Source of the DNA: Ruegeria marisrubri
GTDB taxonomy: Bacteria > Pseudomonadota > Alphaproteobacteria > Rhodobacterales > Rhodobacteraceae
Reading direction: 5' to 3'
Assembly: GCF_001507595.1 (NCBI RefSeq)
Contig: NZ_LQBQ01000001.1
Span: forward strand, 558,001 to 622,000
Length of the DNA: 64,000 nucleotides
Positions 17,916-30,008 of this stretch are shown one piece after another; position 1 is the stretch's first letter, and each line of letters starts with the position of its first letter. The position numbers and the translations under genes are program-made. The notes below the pieces were generated by a model that made no database searches, was not told the origin of the DNA, and saw nothing but the letters and a program-made list of their open reading frames with translations.

Positions 17916-18569
17916 TCATCTGGACCAGTCGGACAGCGTGGTCTCCAGATCGCCGTAGCCGGTGAAGCGCCGCTCGAATGCCAGCCCCATGCGTTCCGCG
18001 CATTCGCGGGCACGTTCGGTCAATGCCGGGTCGTCCGTCTGGGCCTGATAGACCAGCTTGGTGTAGTTTCCGAAATACATGTCGCGCAATTCGGGGTGCC
18101 GGTCCAGGCCCAACGGCTTCCATACGAAGGCATCGAACTGACGCGCCAGAAAATCCGTCAGGAAAAACGCCGTGGCATCACTTTCACCATGCTCGGCAAA
18201 CTTCTGATTTCCCTCAAAAAACGAGTAACAGTGAGGGCCTTCGACCATTTCAACACCCAGCCGTTCGCAAGTTTGCTGCAAAAGACCGCCAGTGCCACAA
18301 TCGGCATAGACGACAAAGATCCGGTCGTAGGTCTCGCGATTTTTCTCAACGGCCTGCTCGACCGCATCGGGGATCCTTTCCGGATGCACGTGCAGGATCG
18401 CCGGAAGGCAGGTCAGATCCATGTGATCCCAGCCGTTTTTGGTCTTGATATCCAGAATTTCCCGCGCAAGGGCACCGCAGGCAATCAGCAGAATGCGCCC
18501 GGTCGGGCGCGTGACGGCCAAACCCTCCGTGGTCAGACGTTCGTCGCTTGGCAGGTTCTGGTCGGTCAT
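17916..18569 (-). CDS. DUF1638 domain protein
   Basis: The 217-residue product shows the DUF1638 features: ILLIACGALAREIL near the N-terminus, LPAILHVHPERIPDAV, VVYADCGTGGLL and GPHCYSFFEGN. In roseobacters DUF1638 genes are known to lie with corrinoid-protein and methyltransferase genes of a split methionine synthase, and they are thought to support that activity; this is from memory. Here the corrinoid gene is just upstream on the same strand but is separated by a terminator. The biochemical role is unknown. Confidence 0.85.
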   Translation of the reverse strand: MTDQNLPSDERLTTEGLAVTRPTGRILLIACGALAREILDIKTKNGWDHMDLTCLPAILHVHPERIPDAVEQAVEKNRETYDRIFVVYADCGTGGLLQQTCERLGVEMVEGPHCYSFFEGNQKFAEHGESDATAFFLTDFLARQFDAFVWKPLGLDRHPELRDMYFGNYTKLVYQAQTDDPALTERARECAERMGLAFERRFTGYGDLETTLSDWSR

Positions 18570-18657
18570 GACGTGGCTTTGCCCTTGTGTCCATACAGTT
18601 AAGCACCAATCCTCATGTCGGCAAGCAGAGGCCCGATCTCGCCCGAGGCGACGCGGA

Positions 18658-18684
18658 CAAAAAAGGCCGCCGGAACCGGCGGCC
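18658..18684 (-). terminator. Intrinsic terminator of the corrinoid-protein gene
   Basis: A nine-pair stem GGCCGCCGG/CCGGCGGCC (18665-18673 and 18676-18684) has a two-base AA centre (the loop opens to four or more) and is followed on the minus strand by seven T residues. Confidence 0.85.
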
Positions 18685-18707
18685 CTTCAATCGACTATTC
18701 AGCCTCT

Positions 18708-19406
18708 TCAGCCCGCCAGCTGGTTGTGCTTACGCGACACGAAGTCCTTGGCGGTCTCCACCGCCACGGCGGCATCGCGGCAATAGGCGTCGGCGCCGAT
18801 GGCCTTGCCGAATTCCTCGTTGAGCGGCGCGCCACCCACCAGGACGATGTAGTCATCGCGCACGCCTTGCTCGACCATCGTGTCGATCACCACTTTCATG
18901 TAGGGCATGGTGGTGGTCAGCAGGGCCGACATGCCGAGGATGTCCGGCTGTTCGGTTTCCAGCGCTTCGAGATAGTTCTCGACCGGGTTGTTGATGCCGA
19001 TATCGACAACCTCGAAACCTGCGCCTTCCATCATCATCGACACGAGGTTCTTTCCGATGTCGTGGATGTCGCCTTTGACGGTGCCGATCACCATCTTGCC
19101 GACACGCGGCGCGCCGGTTTCGGCCAGCAGCGGCTTGAGGATGGCCATGCCGCCCTTCATGGCGTTGGCGGCCAAAAGCACCTCGGGAACGAACAGGATG
19201 CCGTCGCGGAAGTCGGCGCCAACGATGGTCATGCCGCCCACCAAGGCCTTGGTGAGGATGTCATAGGGCGCCCATCCCCGCTCAAGCAGGATGTTCACGC
19301 CTTCTTCAATCTCTTCCTTGAGACCGTCATAGAGGTCATCAAACATCTGTTCGACGAGTTCGTCGTCGTTCAGTTCCGACAGGACGATGTCTTCTTCACC
19401 CGACAT
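18708..19406 (-). CDS. Corrinoid (B12-binding) methyl-carrier protein
   Basis: This is a 232-residue two-domain corrinoid protein. An N-terminal helical B12-binding-2 domain (about 10-95) is followed by a Rossmann B12 domain with GTVKGDIHDIGKN, where His115 is the expected lower axial ligand of cobalt, and later SALLTTTMPYM and VGGAPL. Such proteins shuttle a methyl group between a methyltransferase pair. In Rhodobacteraceae a stand-alone protein like this serves as the cobalamin module of a split MetH; an MttB-type partner is also possible, since one is encoded at 46.1-47.6 kb. It is a monocistronic unit with its own terminator. Confidence 0.9.
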   Translation of the reverse strand: MSGEEDIVLSELNDDELVEQMFDDLYDGLKEEIEEGVNILLERGWAPYDILTKALVGGMTIVGADFRDGILFVPEVLLAANAMKGGMAILKPLLAETGAPRVGKMVIGTVKGDIHDIGKNLVSMMMEGAGFEVVDIGINNPVENYLEALETEQPDILGMSALLTTTMPYMKVVIDTMVEQGVRDDYIVLVGGAPLNEEFGKAIGADAYCRDAAVAVETAKDFVSRKHNQLAG

Positions 19407-19686
19407 GAGCCGTTTCCCTGAGCTGATGGGGGGCGTGCCCCACTGTGGCAATTTGGTCCGTTTTTGCCATTTTGCCGCAGTTCGACTGCGTTGATTGCGA
19501 CATTGGCGGTTCTGCTACCGACCTTTAGTCGAGAATCTGGCCGATCACGAACGAATTCTTCACAAGAAGAAGGTGAGCGGGATGCATGTTTAGGGTGTTT
19601 TGGTTCCTGATCGGGTGCTGTTGCCAGGCAGATCGGGCAAGATGTTGATTCTTGAAGGTGTTCGCTTTGTGTTCTAAATTGGGGAA

Positions 19687-20775
19687 ATGGAACATAGAGG
19701 GAACAACGCGCCTTTTCGATACGCTACGCCGGGGCGGGGTGCCGCGTCGAACATGGCCGGTCGATTCGAGCGTTTCGCGACAGCGGCCGTTTCCGATGGG
19801 TGGAGCGCGGATGACGACCTGCCAGTGCTCAGAACGGTGGTAAGGGATGAGGTCGCCCGCAGCCTGATCACCTACAACCGTTCGCCCGACCTGCCTTTCG
19901 ACCGCTCGATCAATCCGTACCGGGGGTGCGAGCATGGCTGCGTCTATTGTTTCGCGCGCCCGACCCACGCCTATCTGGGCATGTCGCCAGGGCTGGACTT
20001 CGAAACACGGCTGGTGGCTCGGCCCAATGCGGCCGAGATCCTGCGCAAGGAACTCTCGGCGCGGTCTTACAAGGTTGCCCCCATTGCCATCGGCACCAAT
20101 ACCGACCCATATCAGCCGATCGAGAAAGACCGCGGCATCACGCGGGCCTGTCTTGAGGTTCTCGAATCGTTTCATCATCCAGTCGCCATCGTCACCAAGG
20201 GCACATTGGTCGAGCGTGACCTGGACATTCTGGCCCGGATGGCGCGCGATGGATTGGTGCGGGTGGGAATTTCCGTGACCACGCTGGATGCCGACCTTTC
20301 ACGCCGGATGGAGCCCCGTGCTCCGGCCCCGAAAAGGCGCCTGCGTACGATCGAGCGCCTGACCGGGGCAGGGGTTCCGGTGCGCCTGATGACATCGCCC
20401 CTGATCCCGGGCCTGACGGATCATGAACTGGAATCCTTGCTGGCTGCGGGCAAGAAGGCTGGCGCGGATGCCGCCAGCTGGATCATGCTGCGCCTGCCGC
20501 GCGAAGTCTCGCAGCTCTGGCAAGAGTGGCTGGCCGACCACGAGCCGGGGCGCGCGACCAAGGTGATGTCTCGGCTGCGCGAGATGCATGGAGGGCGAGA
20601 CTATGACCCACGTTGGGGCCACCGTATGCGCGGCGAAGGGGAATATGCCCAGATGATCGGGCAGAGGTTCAGGGCCTGCGTGAAACGGCTTGGCCTGGCA
20701 ATCGAAACGCCGCCGTTGCGGACCGATCTTTTCGCACGTCCCGTTCAGGCTGGCGACCAATTGTCATTGTTCTGA
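19687..20775 (+). CDS. PA0069-family radical SAM protein
   Basis: This is a radical-SAM enzyme of 362 residues. The [4Fe-4S] motif is CEHGCVYC (Cys81, Cys85, Cys88), preceded by the family hallmark FDRSINPYRG. Other signatures are APIAIGTNTDPYQPIEK and RITRACLEVL-like text at RGITRACLEVLE. The family (also called Rv2578c) has no established reaction. GGGGAA precedes the ATG at 19687. It is convergent with gltA and shares a bidirectional terminator. Confidence 0.92.
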   Translation: MEHRGNNAPFRYATPGRGAASNMAGRFERFATAAVSDGWSADDDLPVLRTVVRDEVARSLITYNRSPDLPFDRSINPYRGCEHGCVYCFARPTHAYLGMSPGLDFETRLVARPNAAEILRKELSARSYKVAPIAIGTNTDPYQPIEKDRGITRACLEVLESFHHPVAIVTKGTLVERDLDILARMARDGLVRVGISVTTLDADLSRRMEPRAPAPKRRLRTIERLTGAGVPVRLMTSPLIPGLTDHELESLLAAGKKAGADAASWIMLRLPREVSQLWQEWLADHEPGRATKVMSRLREMHGGRDYDPRWGHRMRGEGEYAQMIGQRFRACVKRLGLAIETPPLRTDLFARPVQAGDQLSLF

Positions 20776-20777
20776 AC

Positions 20778-20806
20778 GAAAAACGCCCCGGAAAGCCGGG
20801 GCGTTT
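20778..20806. terminator. Bidirectional terminator between the radical SAM gene and gltA
   Basis: A stem AAACGCCCCGG/CCGGGGCGTTT (20781-20791 with 20796-20806) has an AAAG loop. The minus strand continues with TT, making five T residues for gltA; the plus strand has three. Confidence 0.8.
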
Positions 20807-20825
20807 CGAAAGCAGCGATGGCGAC

Positions 20826-22121
<1,296 letters not shown>

Positions 22122-22241
22122 GGTTGTCCCTTCCTCAATCTTGCGCATGCCGGATTGATGTCCGGCTATGCGAGCGACGACCGCGCGGCGTGCGTGGGCC
22201 GTGTGTTAGCGGAGCAGCGTTACATGACCATGAAACCAGGT

Positions 22242-23642
22242 CTATTTCACTGCATCAGAAAGCCGCGCCAGGGTTTCTTCCCGCCCAAGCACGAGCATCA
22301 TGTCAAAAACCGAAGGCGTCACGGCCCGGCCAGCCAGAACCGCCCGTAGAGGCCCCGCCAGCTTGCCGAACTTCATCCCCTGAGCTTCGGCAAACGCGTT
22401 CAGGGCTTCCTCCAGTCCGTCGCGTGTCCAGCTAGCATTTTGCACGTGCGGCGTCAATTCGTTCAGTATACCGTCGGATACCGAGGCAAGAGCCTTGGCG
22501 GCCTTCTCGTCAGGCACGATAGGTCTCGATTGCAGGACAAAATGCGCTTTTTCAAGCAGTTCCGGGAAGGTGCGGGCCCGATCCTTGAGGCAATACATCG
22601 CACGTTGCAGATCGTCACCCTGTTTTTCGGTCAAGGGCGGCAAATTCGCCGCAGCCAGGTAGGCTTCGATTTCATGCCGCAGCGCAGCAACATCCATGAT
22701 CGCGATATGCTGACCACAGAGATTTTCCAGTTTTTTCAAGTCGAAGCGGGCCGGGCTCTTGCCGATCCCATCCAGGTCGAACCACTCCAGCGCCTGTTCA
22801 TCGGTAAAGAACTCGTCATCGCCGTGGCTCCAGCCCAGCCGGGCCAGATAGTTCCTCATTCCCGCGGCCGGATAGCCCATGGCCTGGTATTCCTGGGCAC
22901 CCAGAGCGCCGTGGCGCTTGCTGAGTTTCTTGCCATCGGGGCCATGAATCAACGGGATATGCGCCCAGACGGGCACGTCCCAGCCCATAGCTTCGTAAAT
23001 CATCATCTGTCGCGCGGCATTGTTCAGATGGTCGTCACCGCGGATCACATGGGTCACGCCCATGTCGTGGTCGTCCACCACCACGGCCAGCATGTAGACC
23101 GGCGTGCCGTCCGACCGCAGCAGGATCATGTCATCCAATTGATCGTTGCGGATGGTCACGTCGCCCTGCACCCGATCCCGGATCACGGTCACGCCGTCCT
23201 GCGGCGCCTTGATTCGGATCACGAAAGGCGCGTCGGGATGGGTGGCCGGGTCGGCGTCGCGCCACGGGCTGCGGAACAGGGTCGATTTGCCCTCGGCCCG
23301 CGCCTGATCGCGGAAGGCTGCGATTTCTTCTTGTGTCGAAAAGCACTTGTAGGCCTTGCCCTCGGCCAGCAGCTGATGCGCCACTTCGGCATGGCGGTCT
23401 GCCCGGGCGAACTGGCTGATGACCTCGCCGTCATGGTCCAGCCCCAGCCATTCCATGCCCTTCAGTATGGCCTCGGTCGCCTCCGGGGTCGAACGCTCGC
23501 GGTCCGTATCCTCGATCCGCAGCAGGAACTTGCCCCCGCGCCCGCGCGCGTAGAGCCAGTTGAACAGCGCGGTCCGGGCTCCGCCGATATGCAGAAACCC
23601 GGTGGGAGATGGGGCAAAACGAGTAACGACCTGATCGGACAT
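22242..23642 (-). CDS. gltX: Glutamyl-tRNA synthetase
   Basis: This is a class I aminoacyl-tRNA synthetase of 466 residues. The HIGH-type motif is [20 protein letters not shown], the catalytic KMSKS-type motif is GKKLSKRHG, and DTDRERS follows the first motif as usual. The start at 23642 ([13 protein letters not shown]) follows a modest AAAGG. Rhodobacteraceae often have two GltX proteins, so tRNA-Gln mischarging is possible; the window does not decide this. It is divergent from comEC. Confidence 0.97.
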   Translation of the reverse strand: MSDQVVTRFAPSPTGFLHIGGARTALFNWLYARGRGGKFLLRIEDTDRERSTPEATEAILKGMEWLGLDHDGEVISQFARADRHAEVAHQLLAEGKAYKCFSTQEEIAAFRDQARAEGKSTLFRSPWRDADPATHPDAPFVIRIKAPQDGVTVIRDRVQGDVTIRNDQLDDMILLRSDGTPVYMLAVVVDDHDMGVTHVIRGDDHLNNAARQMMIYEAMGWDVPVWAHIPLIHGPDGKKLSKRHGALGAQEYQAMGYPAAGMRNYLARLGWSHGDDEFFTDEQALEWFDLDGIGKSPARFDLKKLENLCGQHIAIMDVAALRHEIEAYLAAANLPPLTEKQGDDLQRAMYCLKDRARTFPELLEKAHFVLQSRPIVPDEKAAKALASVSDGILNELTPHVQNASWTRDGLEEALNAFAEAQGMKFGKLAGPLRAVLAGRAVTPSVFDMMLVLGREETLARLSDAVK

Positions 23643-23719
23643 GGCTGCGGTTAACCTTTCGGTAACGGTGAAGGGATAGGTTGGCGCCTGTCTAACGAGC
23701 CGGGCCGACGGGGGCAACC

Positions 23720-25768
23720 ATGCGCGTTCTGGCCAGGATAGAGGCCACCTTGCTGGCGCAGAGCGGGCATCTGTTTCCCTGGTTGCCGGTTTGGCTGGCG
23801 CTGGGAATCGGACTCTATTTCTCGCTGGGCCATGAGCCGTCTGCGCATGCCTATCTCGGCATCGCGCTGTTCGTCATTGGCCTTGTCTGGTTCAGCCGAC
23901 ACCTGCCGTCGGCATGGACACCGCTTGTTTGGGCGCTGAGCCTTGCCGCAGCCGGCTTCATGGTGGCTGGCGCGCGCGCCCATAGGGTGGCGGAACCGGT
24001 CCTTGAGTGGCGTTACTACGGCCCGATAGAGGGGAGGGTCGTGGCGCTGGACCGGTCCGCGTCGGATGCGCTGCGGGTCACGCTGGACCGGGTTCGCCTG
24101 AAAGGCGTTCCGACCGAGCGGAGACCGGCGCGCATCCGACTTTCTGTGCATGGCGACAGGGTGCCTCTGGCGCCGGGACAGAAGATCATGACAACTGGCC
24201 ACCTCTCTCCGCCTCGAGGGCCAGTGGAGCCCGGCGGCTTCGACTTCCGCCGTCACGCCTGGTTCCAGAAGCTGGGAGCAGTCGGCTACACTCGAAATCC
24301 GGTTCTGACCGTCGCGCCGCCGGAGGAAGCGCTTGCCGGACTGCGAATTGCTGTTATCCGGGCCAGAATTTCTGCAAGGGTTCAGATGGTTTTGGGGGGT
24401 GAAGTCGGGGGATTCGCAGCTGCCGTAACCACCGGCGACCGCAGCGCCATCAGCAAGAAAACCGTCGAAAATCTGCGAGCGTCGAACCTTGCGCACTTGC
24501 TGGCAATCTCGGGGCTGCACATGGGGCTGCTTGTCGGGTTTGTCTATTCCGCCTTCAGAATTGGCCTTTCTTTCATCCCCGCGCTGGCGCTTCGCTTGCC
24601 GGTTCGAAAGATCGCGGCGATCGGGGCGCTGGTGGTCGCCTCGGGATATCTTGCGCTTTCGGGCAACAGCGTCGCTACCGAACGGGCCTTTGTAATGGTG
24701 GCGGTTATGCTTGGTGCGGTTCTGTTGGATCGCCGGGCCATCTCGCTCAGGGCCGTGGCCGTTGCGGCGCTGATCGTCCTCGTTCTTCGGCCCGAGTCGC
24801 TGCTCAGCCCGGGGTTCCAGATGTCCTTCGCGGCAACGACCGCGCTGGTCGCCGTCTTCGGCGGGTTGCGTGATGTTGAGATTGCGGTGCGACCGGCGTG
24901 GCTGCGCCCAGCGGGGGCGTTGTTCCTGTCGTCAGCGGTTGCCGGGCTGGCGACCGCGCCGGTAGCCGCGGCGCATTTCAACACGCTGGCACATTACGGG
25001 CTGCTCGCCAACCTGCTGTCCGTTCCGGTGATGGGAACGGTCGTGATTCCCGCCGCCGTACTGGCAGCCATTTTCGCTCCGCTTGGGCTGGAGGAGGTCG
25101 GGCTGTGGATCATGGGACTGGGTTTGAGCTGGATCCTCGGCGTTGCGGATTGGGTTGCAGGTCTGGACGGGGCGCGCGGTTTCGTGCCCAATCCTCCGAC
25201 ATATGTGCTCCCGGCCATGACGGTGGGCGTTCTCTGGGTGATCCTGTGGCAAGGCAGGTGGCGCTGGGGGGGCGTGGTGCCGGCGATCGTTGCCTTGGCG
25301 CTCTGGGGGCAGGGGCAGAGACCCGAAATCCTTATTGCCGATACCGGTGGGCTTGTCGGGGTCCTGACAGAGCAGGGGCGGGCGCTCAGCAAGAAGCGCG
25401 GGGGTCGTTTCATCGCCACTGTCTGGCTGGAAAATGACGGCGACGGAGCCGATCAGGCAGCCGCTGCCGCGCGCTGGCCCTTGAGTGACGGACCACGCCG
25501 CATTCAACTGCCGGGCAAAGAGTTGGTCCATATTGCGGGAAAGCGGCAAGCGAAAGACTTCACGCGCTGCAACGCCGGTCAGATCGTCGTATCTCAGGTG
25601 CCGCTGGCACCGCTCGGAGACTGTCAGGTCTTCGACCCCGAAAGGCTGAAACTGACCGGCAGCCTCGCCATCTCAGGCGAAAAGATTCTGAGCAGCGCGG
25701 AACTCTCTGGCACGCGCCTCTGGTCTCCGGCGCACAGCACGGATCGGCGCTTGGCGCAGACTCAATAG
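23720..25768 (+). CDS. comEC: ComEC/Rec2 family competence membrane protein
   Basis: This is a polytopic inner-membrane protein that forms the DNA-uptake channel in competent bacteria. At 682 residues it has an N-terminal DUF4131 region, an OB-like soluble segment ([35 protein letters not shown]) and the competence domain with [16 protein letters not shown] and [14 protein letters not shown]. The C-terminal part after about residue 520 keeps only [12 protein letters not shown] remnants of the metallo-beta-lactamase domain and lacks HxHxDH. Its last seven bases overlap the lexA 3' end on the other strand. Confidence 0.9.
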   Translation: MRVLARIEATLLAQSGHLFPWLPVWLALGIGLYFSLGHEPSAHAYLGIALFVIGLVWFSRHLPSAWTPLVWALSLAAAGFMVAGARAHRVAEPVLEWRYYGPIEGRVVALDRSASDALRVTLDRVRLKGVPTERRPARIRLSVHGDRVPLAPGQKIMTTGHLSPPRGPVEPGGFDFRRHAWFQKLGAVGYTRNPVLTVAPPEEALAGLRIAVIRARISARVQMVLGGEVGGFAAAVTTGDRSAISKKTVENLRASNLAHLLAISGLHMGLLVGFVYSAFRIGLSFIPALALRLPVRKIAAIGALVVASGYLALSGNSVATERAFVMVAVMLGAVLLDRRAISLRAVAVAALIVLVLRPESLLSPGFQMSFAATTALVAVFGGLRDVEIAVRPAWLRPAGALFLSSAVAGLATAPVAAAHFNTLAHYGLLANLLSVPVMGTVVIPAAVLAAIFAPLGLEEVGLWIMGLGLSWILGVADWVAGLDGARGFVPNPPTYVLPAMTVGVLWVILWQGRWRWGGVVPAIVALALWGQGQRPEILIADTGGLVGVLTEQGRALSKKRGGRFIATVWLENDGDGADQAAAAARWPLSDGPRRIQLPGKELVHIAGKRQAKDFTRCNAGQIVVSQVPLAPLGDCQVFDPERLKLTGSLAISGEKILSSAELSGTRLWSPAHSTDRRLAQTQ

Positions 25769-26460
25769 GTGCGGATCAGGCCCACCAGCCGGCCCTGCAC
25801 CTTGACCTTGTCTTCCGGCAGCACGCGGGTTTCATAGGCCGGGTTCGCCGCTTCGAGCGCGATTGCGTTGCCGCGCCGGAAGAACCGCTTCAGCGTAGCC
25901 TCCTGATCCTCGACCAGTGCCACGACGATGTCTCCGTTGTCAGCGACAGAGGTTTCGCGGATCACCACCACGTCGCCATCATTGATCCCGGCGTCGATCA
26001 TCGAGTCGCCGCGAACCTCCAGCGCATAATGCTCTCCCTGGCCCGAAACCATGCTTCCAGGAACCGCCACATGGTGCGAGGCATGGCTGATCGCCTCGAT
26101 CGGAACACCGGCGGCGATCCGCCCCATTACGGGCAGTTCCATGGCATGTACGGTGACCGGCTCGACATTGGCCGGGCGGGGGCCAGAAGGTTTGTCGCCC
26201 TGGATCACGCGGGGCTTGAAACCGGCCGTCGGCTCTCCGCCTAGGCTTTCCGGCAGCTTTACGATCTCGATGGCGCGGGCGCGATGGGCAAGGCGGCGGA
26301 TGAATCCCCTTTCTTCCAGCGCGGTGATCAGCCGGTGGATGCCCGATTTCGACCGCAGATCCAGCGCGACCTTCATTTCATCGAAGCTGGGCGGCACGCC
26401 ATCGGCCTGCACGCGCTTGTGGATGAATTCCAGCAGATCCAACTGCTTTTTCGTCAGCAT
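25762..26460 (-). CDS. lexA: SOS repressor LexA
   Basis: LexA represses DNA-damage genes and is inactivated by RecA-stimulated self-cleavage. The 232-residue product has the winged helix ([25 protein letters not shown]), the cleavage site Ala117-Gly118 in [12 protein letters not shown], and the catalytic Ser153 (GDSMIDAGI) and Lys191 (ATLKRFF). I chose the ATG at 26460, preceded by GAGGTACGAGC, over one seven codons upstream. A canonical alphaproteobacterial SOS box sits 34 bases upstream, so it is autoregulated. Confidence 0.97.
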   Translation of the reverse strand: MLTKKQLDLLEFIHKRVQADGVPPSFDEMKVALDLRSKSGIHRLITALEERGFIRRLAHRARAIEIVKLPESLGGEPTAGFKPRVIQGDKPSGPRPANVEPVTVHAMELPVMGRIAAGVPIEAISHASHHVAVPGSMVSGQGEHYALEVRGDSMIDAGINDGDVVVIRETSVADNGDIVVALVEDQEATLKRFFRRGNAIALEAANPAYETRVLPEDKVKVQGRLVGLIRTY

Positions 26461-26493
26461 TGCTCGTACCTCGTCGCTCATGCGTTTGCATTT

Positions 26494-26508
26494 GTTCTAC
26501 GCATGTTC
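26494..26508. promoter_or_regulatory. LexA (SOS) box, GTTC-N7-GTTC
   Basis: GTTC at 26494-26497 and GTTC at 26505-26508 are separated by exactly seven bases. This direct repeat is the known LexA operator of alphaproteobacteria. It lies in the 77-base gap between moeA and lexA, where the lexA promoter must be. Confidence 0.92.
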
Positions 26509-26537
26509 ACGTTTTGTGTCAACGAGTTTAGGCCAGC

Positions 26538-27710
26538 TTACAAGGGCAGGTAGAGCACTTCTTCCCCGGCTTCGCGCGCAGGATCTTCCGGTGGGCGCAT
26601 CAAAAGGGCGTCTGCGCGCGCCAGAACACTCAGCAGAGAACTGTCCTGATTTTCAAAGGCCCGGATGCCACCGTCTTCGAGTTTCGCCCGCATGTAATGC
26701 TCGCGCATGCCGTTCCTTGGGATCGGGGCAACCAGCTTTGCGCGGCGGAAGGCGGGTACGGTGTCCTTCAGGCCCAGCATGTGCCGCACCAGGGGCGTCA
26801 GGAACAGGTATCCGCAGACCATTGCCGAAACCGGATTGCCCGGCAGCCCGACCATGGCCGCGTCGCCCATGCGTCCCGCCATCAGCGGTTTTCCGGGCTG
26901 CATCAGAACCTTGTAGAAAGACCGCTCCATGCCCAGCCCGGCGGCGACTGCGCCGACCAGATCGTGGTCTCCGACCGAGGCGCCGCCGATGGTAACGACC
27001 AGATCGGCCCCCGCGGCCAGACCGAACGCGGTTTCGAGCGAGGAAACGGTGTCGCGGGCGATGGGAAGCACGCGGACTTCAGCCCCCAGACCTTCCAGCA
27101 AGGCCTTCAGGCCGAAGGTGTTCGAGGCGATGATCTGGTTCGGGCCGGGCACTTCGCCGGGCATCACCAACTCGTCGCCGGTCGAGATCAGGGCGATCTG
27201 CGGCTTGCGGCTGACCGGAACCGTCGGGATGTTCATGGCCGCCATCAAGGCAACGTCCTCCGCGCTCAGCACACGCGGAGCTTCGACCTGGGTTCCCTTG
27301 CTGAAATCCACGCCGGCCGGGCGGATATTCGACTTTTCTCCCGGCTGATCGACGATGGTGATGATGTCTCCACGCCGTTCGACATTTTCCTGGATGACGA
27401 TGAAATCAGCACCTTCCGGCACCGGCGCACCGGTAAAGATGCGAACGGCCTGACCCGCGCCGACGCGTCCGTCAAACCCATGCCCGGCTGCCGCCTCGCC
27501 GATGACCTTGAACATGGCGTGCAGTTCGACCTCGGCGGCCTTGACCGCGTATCCGTCCATCGAAGAGGCGGAAAAGGGCGGCTGGTCGAGTTGGGCCGTC
27601 ACATCCCTGGCCAGAACCCGGCCCGCCGCCTCGATCAGCGGAACCTCCTCGGCCGGCAACGGCTGGACCAGATCGAACAACAGGCTGCGGGCTTCGTTGA
27701 CCGTGATCAT
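26538..27710 (-). CDS. moeA: Molybdopterin molybdenumtransferase
   Basis: MoeA inserts molybdate into adenylylated molybdopterin to make molybdenum cofactor. The 390-residue product has the domain order of the family: [13 protein letters not shown], then [13 protein letters not shown], the MoCF domain with [18 protein letters not shown] and [10 protein letters not shown], and a C-terminal beta barrel. Its start overlaps the moaC stop by four bases (ATGA). It is the fifth gene of the trpG-to-moeA string. Confidence 0.96.
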   Translation of the reverse strand: MITVNEARSLLFDLVQPLPAEEVPLIEAAGRVLARDVTAQLDQPPFSASSMDGYAVKAAEVELHAMFKVIGEAAAGHGFDGRVGAGQAVRIFTGAPVPEGADFIVIQENVERRGDIITIVDQPGEKSNIRPAGVDFSKGTQVEAPRVLSAEDVALMAAMNIPTVPVSRKPQIALISTGDELVMPGEVPGPNQIIASNTFGLKALLEGLGAEVRVLPIARDTVSSLETAFGLAAGADLVVTIGGASVGDHDLVGAVAAGLGMERSFYKVLMQPGKPLMAGRMGDAAMVGLPGNPVSAMVCGYLFLTPLVRHMLGLKDTVPAFRRAKLVAPIPRNGMREHYMRAKLEDGGIRAFENQDSSLLSVLARADALLMRPPEDPAREAGEEVLYLPL

Positions 27711-28180
27711 TTCGCTTCGTAACGTCCTGACTTGCCGCCATCTTTCAGGGTAACGCGGATGCCGCCGATCTCCATGGCCTTGTCCACGGCCTTGGCCATG
27801 TCATAGACGGTCAGGGCAGCGGTCGATACGGCCGTCAGCGCCTCCATCTCGACGCCGGTCTGGCCCGAGGTCTTTACCGTCGCCTCGATGCGGACGCCGG
27901 GCAGATCCGGGTCCAGCGTGAGTTCTACAGCCACCTTGGTCACCGGCAACGGATGGCAGAGGGGAATGAGGTCGGACGCCTTCTTGGCGCCCATGATCCC
28001 GGCAAGACGGGCGACACCAAGAACGTCGCCTTTCTTGGCCCGGCCTTCGCTGATGATGTCGAAGGTTTCCCGCGCCATACGGATATGTCCCTCGGCAACG
28101 GCAACCCGATCGGTTACCGCCTTGTCCGAGACATCGACCATATGCGCGTCGCCCTTATTGTCGAAATGTGTCAACGGCAT
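27707..28180 (-). CDS. moaC: Cyclic pyranopterin monophosphate synthase accessory protein MoaC
   Basis: MoaC, with MoaA, makes cyclic pyranopterin monophosphate, the first step of molybdopterin synthesis. The 157-residue product contains [52 protein letters not shown] and [10 protein letters not shown], all family signatures. The ATG at 28180 shares one base with the trpC stop (TGATG); an in-frame GTG precedes it by one codon. Confidence 0.96.
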   Translation of the reverse strand: MPLTHFDNKGDAHMVDVSDKAVTDRVAVAEGHIRMARETFDIISEGRAKKGDVLGVARLAGIMGAKKASDLIPLCHPLPVTKVAVELTLDPDLPGVRIEATVKTSGQTGVEMEALTAVSTAALTVYDMAKAVDKAMEIGGIRVTLKDGGKSGRYEAK

Positions 28181-28992
28181 CACATCGCCCCCGGAACAAG
28201 CGGGTTGGCCAGCAGCGCGCGGGTCGCTTCTGCAACGTCATCCTGCCGCATCAGGCTTTCTCCGATCAGGAAACGCCGCGCGCCATAGCGCGCCATGTCG
28301 GCCAGATCGGCAGGGGTGTTCAGGCCACTTTCGCTGACGATTGCGCGCCCGGCCGGAACCAGCTTGGACAGGCGACGTGTCGTATCAAGACTGGTCTCGA
28401 AGGTTTTGAGATTGCGGTTGTTTATGCCGATCAGAGGGCTTTTCAGATTGGTGGCGCGTTCAAGTTCGGTCTCGTCATGCACCTCGATCAGAACATCCAT
28501 ACCCCAGTCCAAGGCGGTCTGCTCAAGTTCGGCGGCCTGGGCATCCTCGACCGAGGCCATGATGATCAGGATGCAGTCTGCGCCGAGCGCGCGGGCCTCG
28601 ACCACCTGGTAGGGGTCATACATGAAATCCTTGCGCAGCGCCGGCAGCGAACAGGCCTCGCGCGCGGCGGTCAGATACTCCTTGGCGCCCTGGAAACTGG
28701 GCGTGTCGGTCAGAACCGACAGGCAGGCCGCGCCGCCGTCCTCATAGGCCTGCGCCAGTGCCGGAGGATCAAAATCCGGGCGGATCAGACCCTTGGAGGG
28801 GCTTGCTTTCTTGATTTCCGCAATCAGGCCATAGCCGCGCCGGGCGGCGTCCTGCAGGGCCTTGCCGAACCCGCGCACCGGTCCGGCCTCGCGGGCCTCG
28901 AACTCAACTTCTGCCAGCGATTTCCGTTCCTTGTCGGCCGCAACTTCCTCCAGTTTGTAGGCCTTGATCTTGTCGAGGATTGTTTCGGTCAT
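28180..28992 (-). CDS. trpC: Indole-3-glycerol phosphate synthase
   Basis: TrpC converts CdRP to indole-3-glycerol phosphate in tryptophan synthesis. The 270-residue (beta-alpha)8 product shows [68 protein letters not shown] and [12 protein letters not shown]. It overlaps trpD by four bases and moaC by one, so it sits in a tightly coupled string. It is monofunctional, not fused to TrpF. Confidence 0.97.
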   Translation of the reverse strand: MTETILDKIKAYKLEEVAADKERKSLAEVEFEAREAGPVRGFGKALQDAARRGYGLIAEIKKASPSKGLIRPDFDPPALAQAYEDGGAACLSVLTDTPSFQGAKEYLTAAREACSLPALRKDFMYDPYQVVEARALGADCILIIMASVEDAQAAELEQTALDWGMDVLIEVHDETELERATNLKSPLIGINNRNLKTFETSLDTTRRLSKLVPAGRAIVSESGLNTPADLADMARYGARRFLIGESLMRQDDVAEATRALLANPLVPGAM

Positions 28993-30008
28993 GCAGCGTC
29001 CTGTGTAATGCGGGCCAGAGTGGCGATCTTTTCCTTGGCTTTGCCGCTGTCGATGCTTTCGGCGGCCATGGCGACACCCTCGCGCAGGTCGCTGGCGGCA
29101 TCAGCGACCACCAGCGCGGCGGCGGCGTTCAGCAGAACCGCGTCGCGATAGGCCGAGGCGGCGCCTCCCAGCAAGGCGCGGAAGGCAACGGCGTTTTCTT
29201 CGGGCGTGCCGCCCAGAATATCCTCGAAGGGATGCACGGGCAGCCCAGCGTCCTCGGGGTGCAGTTCGACTTCCTTGACGGCTTCGCCTTCCAGCGCGGC
29301 CACCCAGCTGACGCCGGAAATGCTCAGCTCGTCGGTGCCGTCCGAGCCGTGAACCAGCCAGGCGCGATCCGAGCCGAGCACACCCAGGGTTTCGGCCATG
29401 GGCCGGATCAGGTCGCGGCTGAACGCACCGGTCAGCTGGCGCTTGACCCCGGCGGGGTTCGTCAGCGGGCCGAGAATGTTGAAGATCGTGCGGGTCCCCA
29501 ACTCTTGCCGGGTCGGCATCACATGCGCGATGGCCGGGTGGTGCATCGGCGCCATCATGAAGCCGATACCGGCCTCTTCCAGTGCTTTTTCAACGGTTTT
29601 CGGGCCGACCATCACGTTAATGCCCATCTGTCCCAGCGCATCCGCAGCACCGGATTTCGAGCTGAGATTGCGGTTGCCATGCTTGGCGACCACGACACCG
29701 GCGCCAGCCACCACAAAGGCGGTCGCCGTCGAGATGTTCAGCGTTCCCTTGCCGTCGCCGCCGGTGCCGACGATATCCATCGCGCCCTCGGGGGCCTTTA
29801 CCGCGTTGCACTTGGCGCGCATCACGGCAGCGGCCGCGGCGTATTCGTCCACGGTTTCGCCGCGGGTCCGCATCGCCATCAACAGCCCCCCCATCTGGCT
29901 GGGCGTGGCTTCGCCCTCGAAAAGAAGCGTAAAGGCGGTTTCCGCCTCGGCGCGGGTCAGGGGCCTGTCGGCGGCGGCTCCGATCAGCGGTTTGAGTGCT
30001 TCACTCAT
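28989..30008 (-). CDS. trpD: Anthranilate phosphoribosyltransferase
   Basis: TrpD transfers the phosphoribosyl group of PRPP to anthranilate. The 339-residue product contains [17 protein letters not shown], the PRPP-binding glycine-rich motif, [17 protein letters not shown], and the anthranilate pocket [22 protein letters not shown]. It overlaps trpG upstream and trpC downstream, each by four bases. Confidence 0.97.
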   Translation of the reverse strand: MSEALKPLIGAAADRPLTRAEAETAFTLLFEGEATPSQMGGLLMAMRTRGETVDEYAAAAAVMRAKCNAVKAPEGAMDIVGTGGDGKGTLNISTATAFVVAGAGVVVAKHGNRNLSSKSGAADALGQMGINVMVGPKTVEKALEEAGIGFMMAPMHHPAIAHVMPTRQELGTRTIFNILGPLTNPAGVKRQLTGAFSRDLIRPMAETLGVLGSDRAWLVHGSDGTDELSISGVSWVAALEGEAVKEVELHPEDAGLPVHPFEDILGGTPEENAVAFRALLGGAASAYRDAVLLNAAAALVVADAASDLREGVAMAAESIDSGKAKEKIATLARITQDAA

